From NCBI GenBank assembly GCA_903915565.1, contig CAIWTG010000161.1, positions 1 through 22,645 of the forward strand: a DNA stretch of 22,645 nt, written 5' to 3'. Positions 22,633-22,645 of the stretch are shown piece after piece. Origin of the DNA: an uncultured Chloroflexota bacterium (GTDB lineage: Bacteria; Chloroflexota; Dehalococcoidia; Dehalococcoidales; RBG-16-60-22). How positions within the stretch are numbered: the stretch's first letter is position 1; every line of letters begins with the position of its first letter. Position numbers and translations under genes: made by a program. The notes beneath the pieces are model-generated. The model saw only the letters and a list, made by a program, of their open reading frames with translations. It did no database searches and had not been told where the DNA came from.

Positions 22633-22645
22633 TATTCTCTCTCCC

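Noticed and set aside
1..22645. CRISPR array, insertion sequence, prophage or defence cassette
   Set aside because: No regularly spaced repeats, transposase, integrase, phage or nuclease-defence genes were seen on either strand.

Overview
The window is about 22.6 kb of bacterial chromosome with mid-range GC. It carries good sigma70-type promoters (TTGACA/TATAAT variants), clear Shine-Dalgarno sites and tightly packed operons. The gene mix suggests an anaerobic, non-model lineage such as Chloroflexota/Dehalococcoidia. It includes an N-terminal GNAT fused to an ADP-forming acyl-CoA synthetase, a liv-type transporter, a molybdenum-cofactor run with a DUF362 protein, and a long-tailed SDR. The lineage is inferred from protein flavour only, with no marker-gene proof. 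No phage, IS element, CRISPR array or defence island was found; this is ordinary chromosomal DNA with several unusual local arrangements.

Layout. (1) 1-253: tail of an oligopeptide/dipeptide ABC transporter ATPase. (2) 304-4179: own promoter, then a GNAT/acyl-CoA synthetase fusion whose end overlaps an AcuC/HDAC-like deacetylase, which looks like a coupled protein-acylation writer and eraser. (3) 9178 down to 4232, minus strand: a complete branched-chain-amino-acid-type ABC operon, livK-livH-livM-livG-livF. An 80-nt Y-shaped RNA element lies between livK and livH. The operon sits downstream of a tRNA-Leu(UAG). (4) 9460-11958, plus strand: two matched promoters with a shared box drive a 46-aa membrane protein and a PadR regulator, HAAS-type membrane protein and DegV protein. 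(5) 12005-16707, plus strand: a possibly leaderless P-loop kinase, leucyl aminopeptidase, a metallo-beta-lactamase-fold hydrolase, a methyltransferase, and a HAD phosphatase/uridine-kinase-like fusion. (6) 16767-20103, plus strand: mobA-moeA-mobB-DUF362, a molybdenum-cofactor maturation operon. (7) 21415 down to 20140, minus strand: rnc, an unrecognised 49-aa charged protein, and acylphosphatase. (8) 21430-22632, plus strand: tRNA-Gln(CUG) and an SDR oxidoreductase.

The strongest candidates for something undescribed are these. The livK-livH RNA element has a 20-bp stem that is continuous only on the transcribed strand, through G-U pairs. The PadR locus has twin promoters and nested inverted repeats around a tiny membrane gene. 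The GNAT-ligase/deacetylase pair is translationally coupled. The 49-aa gene is locked between rnc and acyP. The HAD-kinase fusion is also notable. All gene functions are by sequence recognition only; no database search was run.
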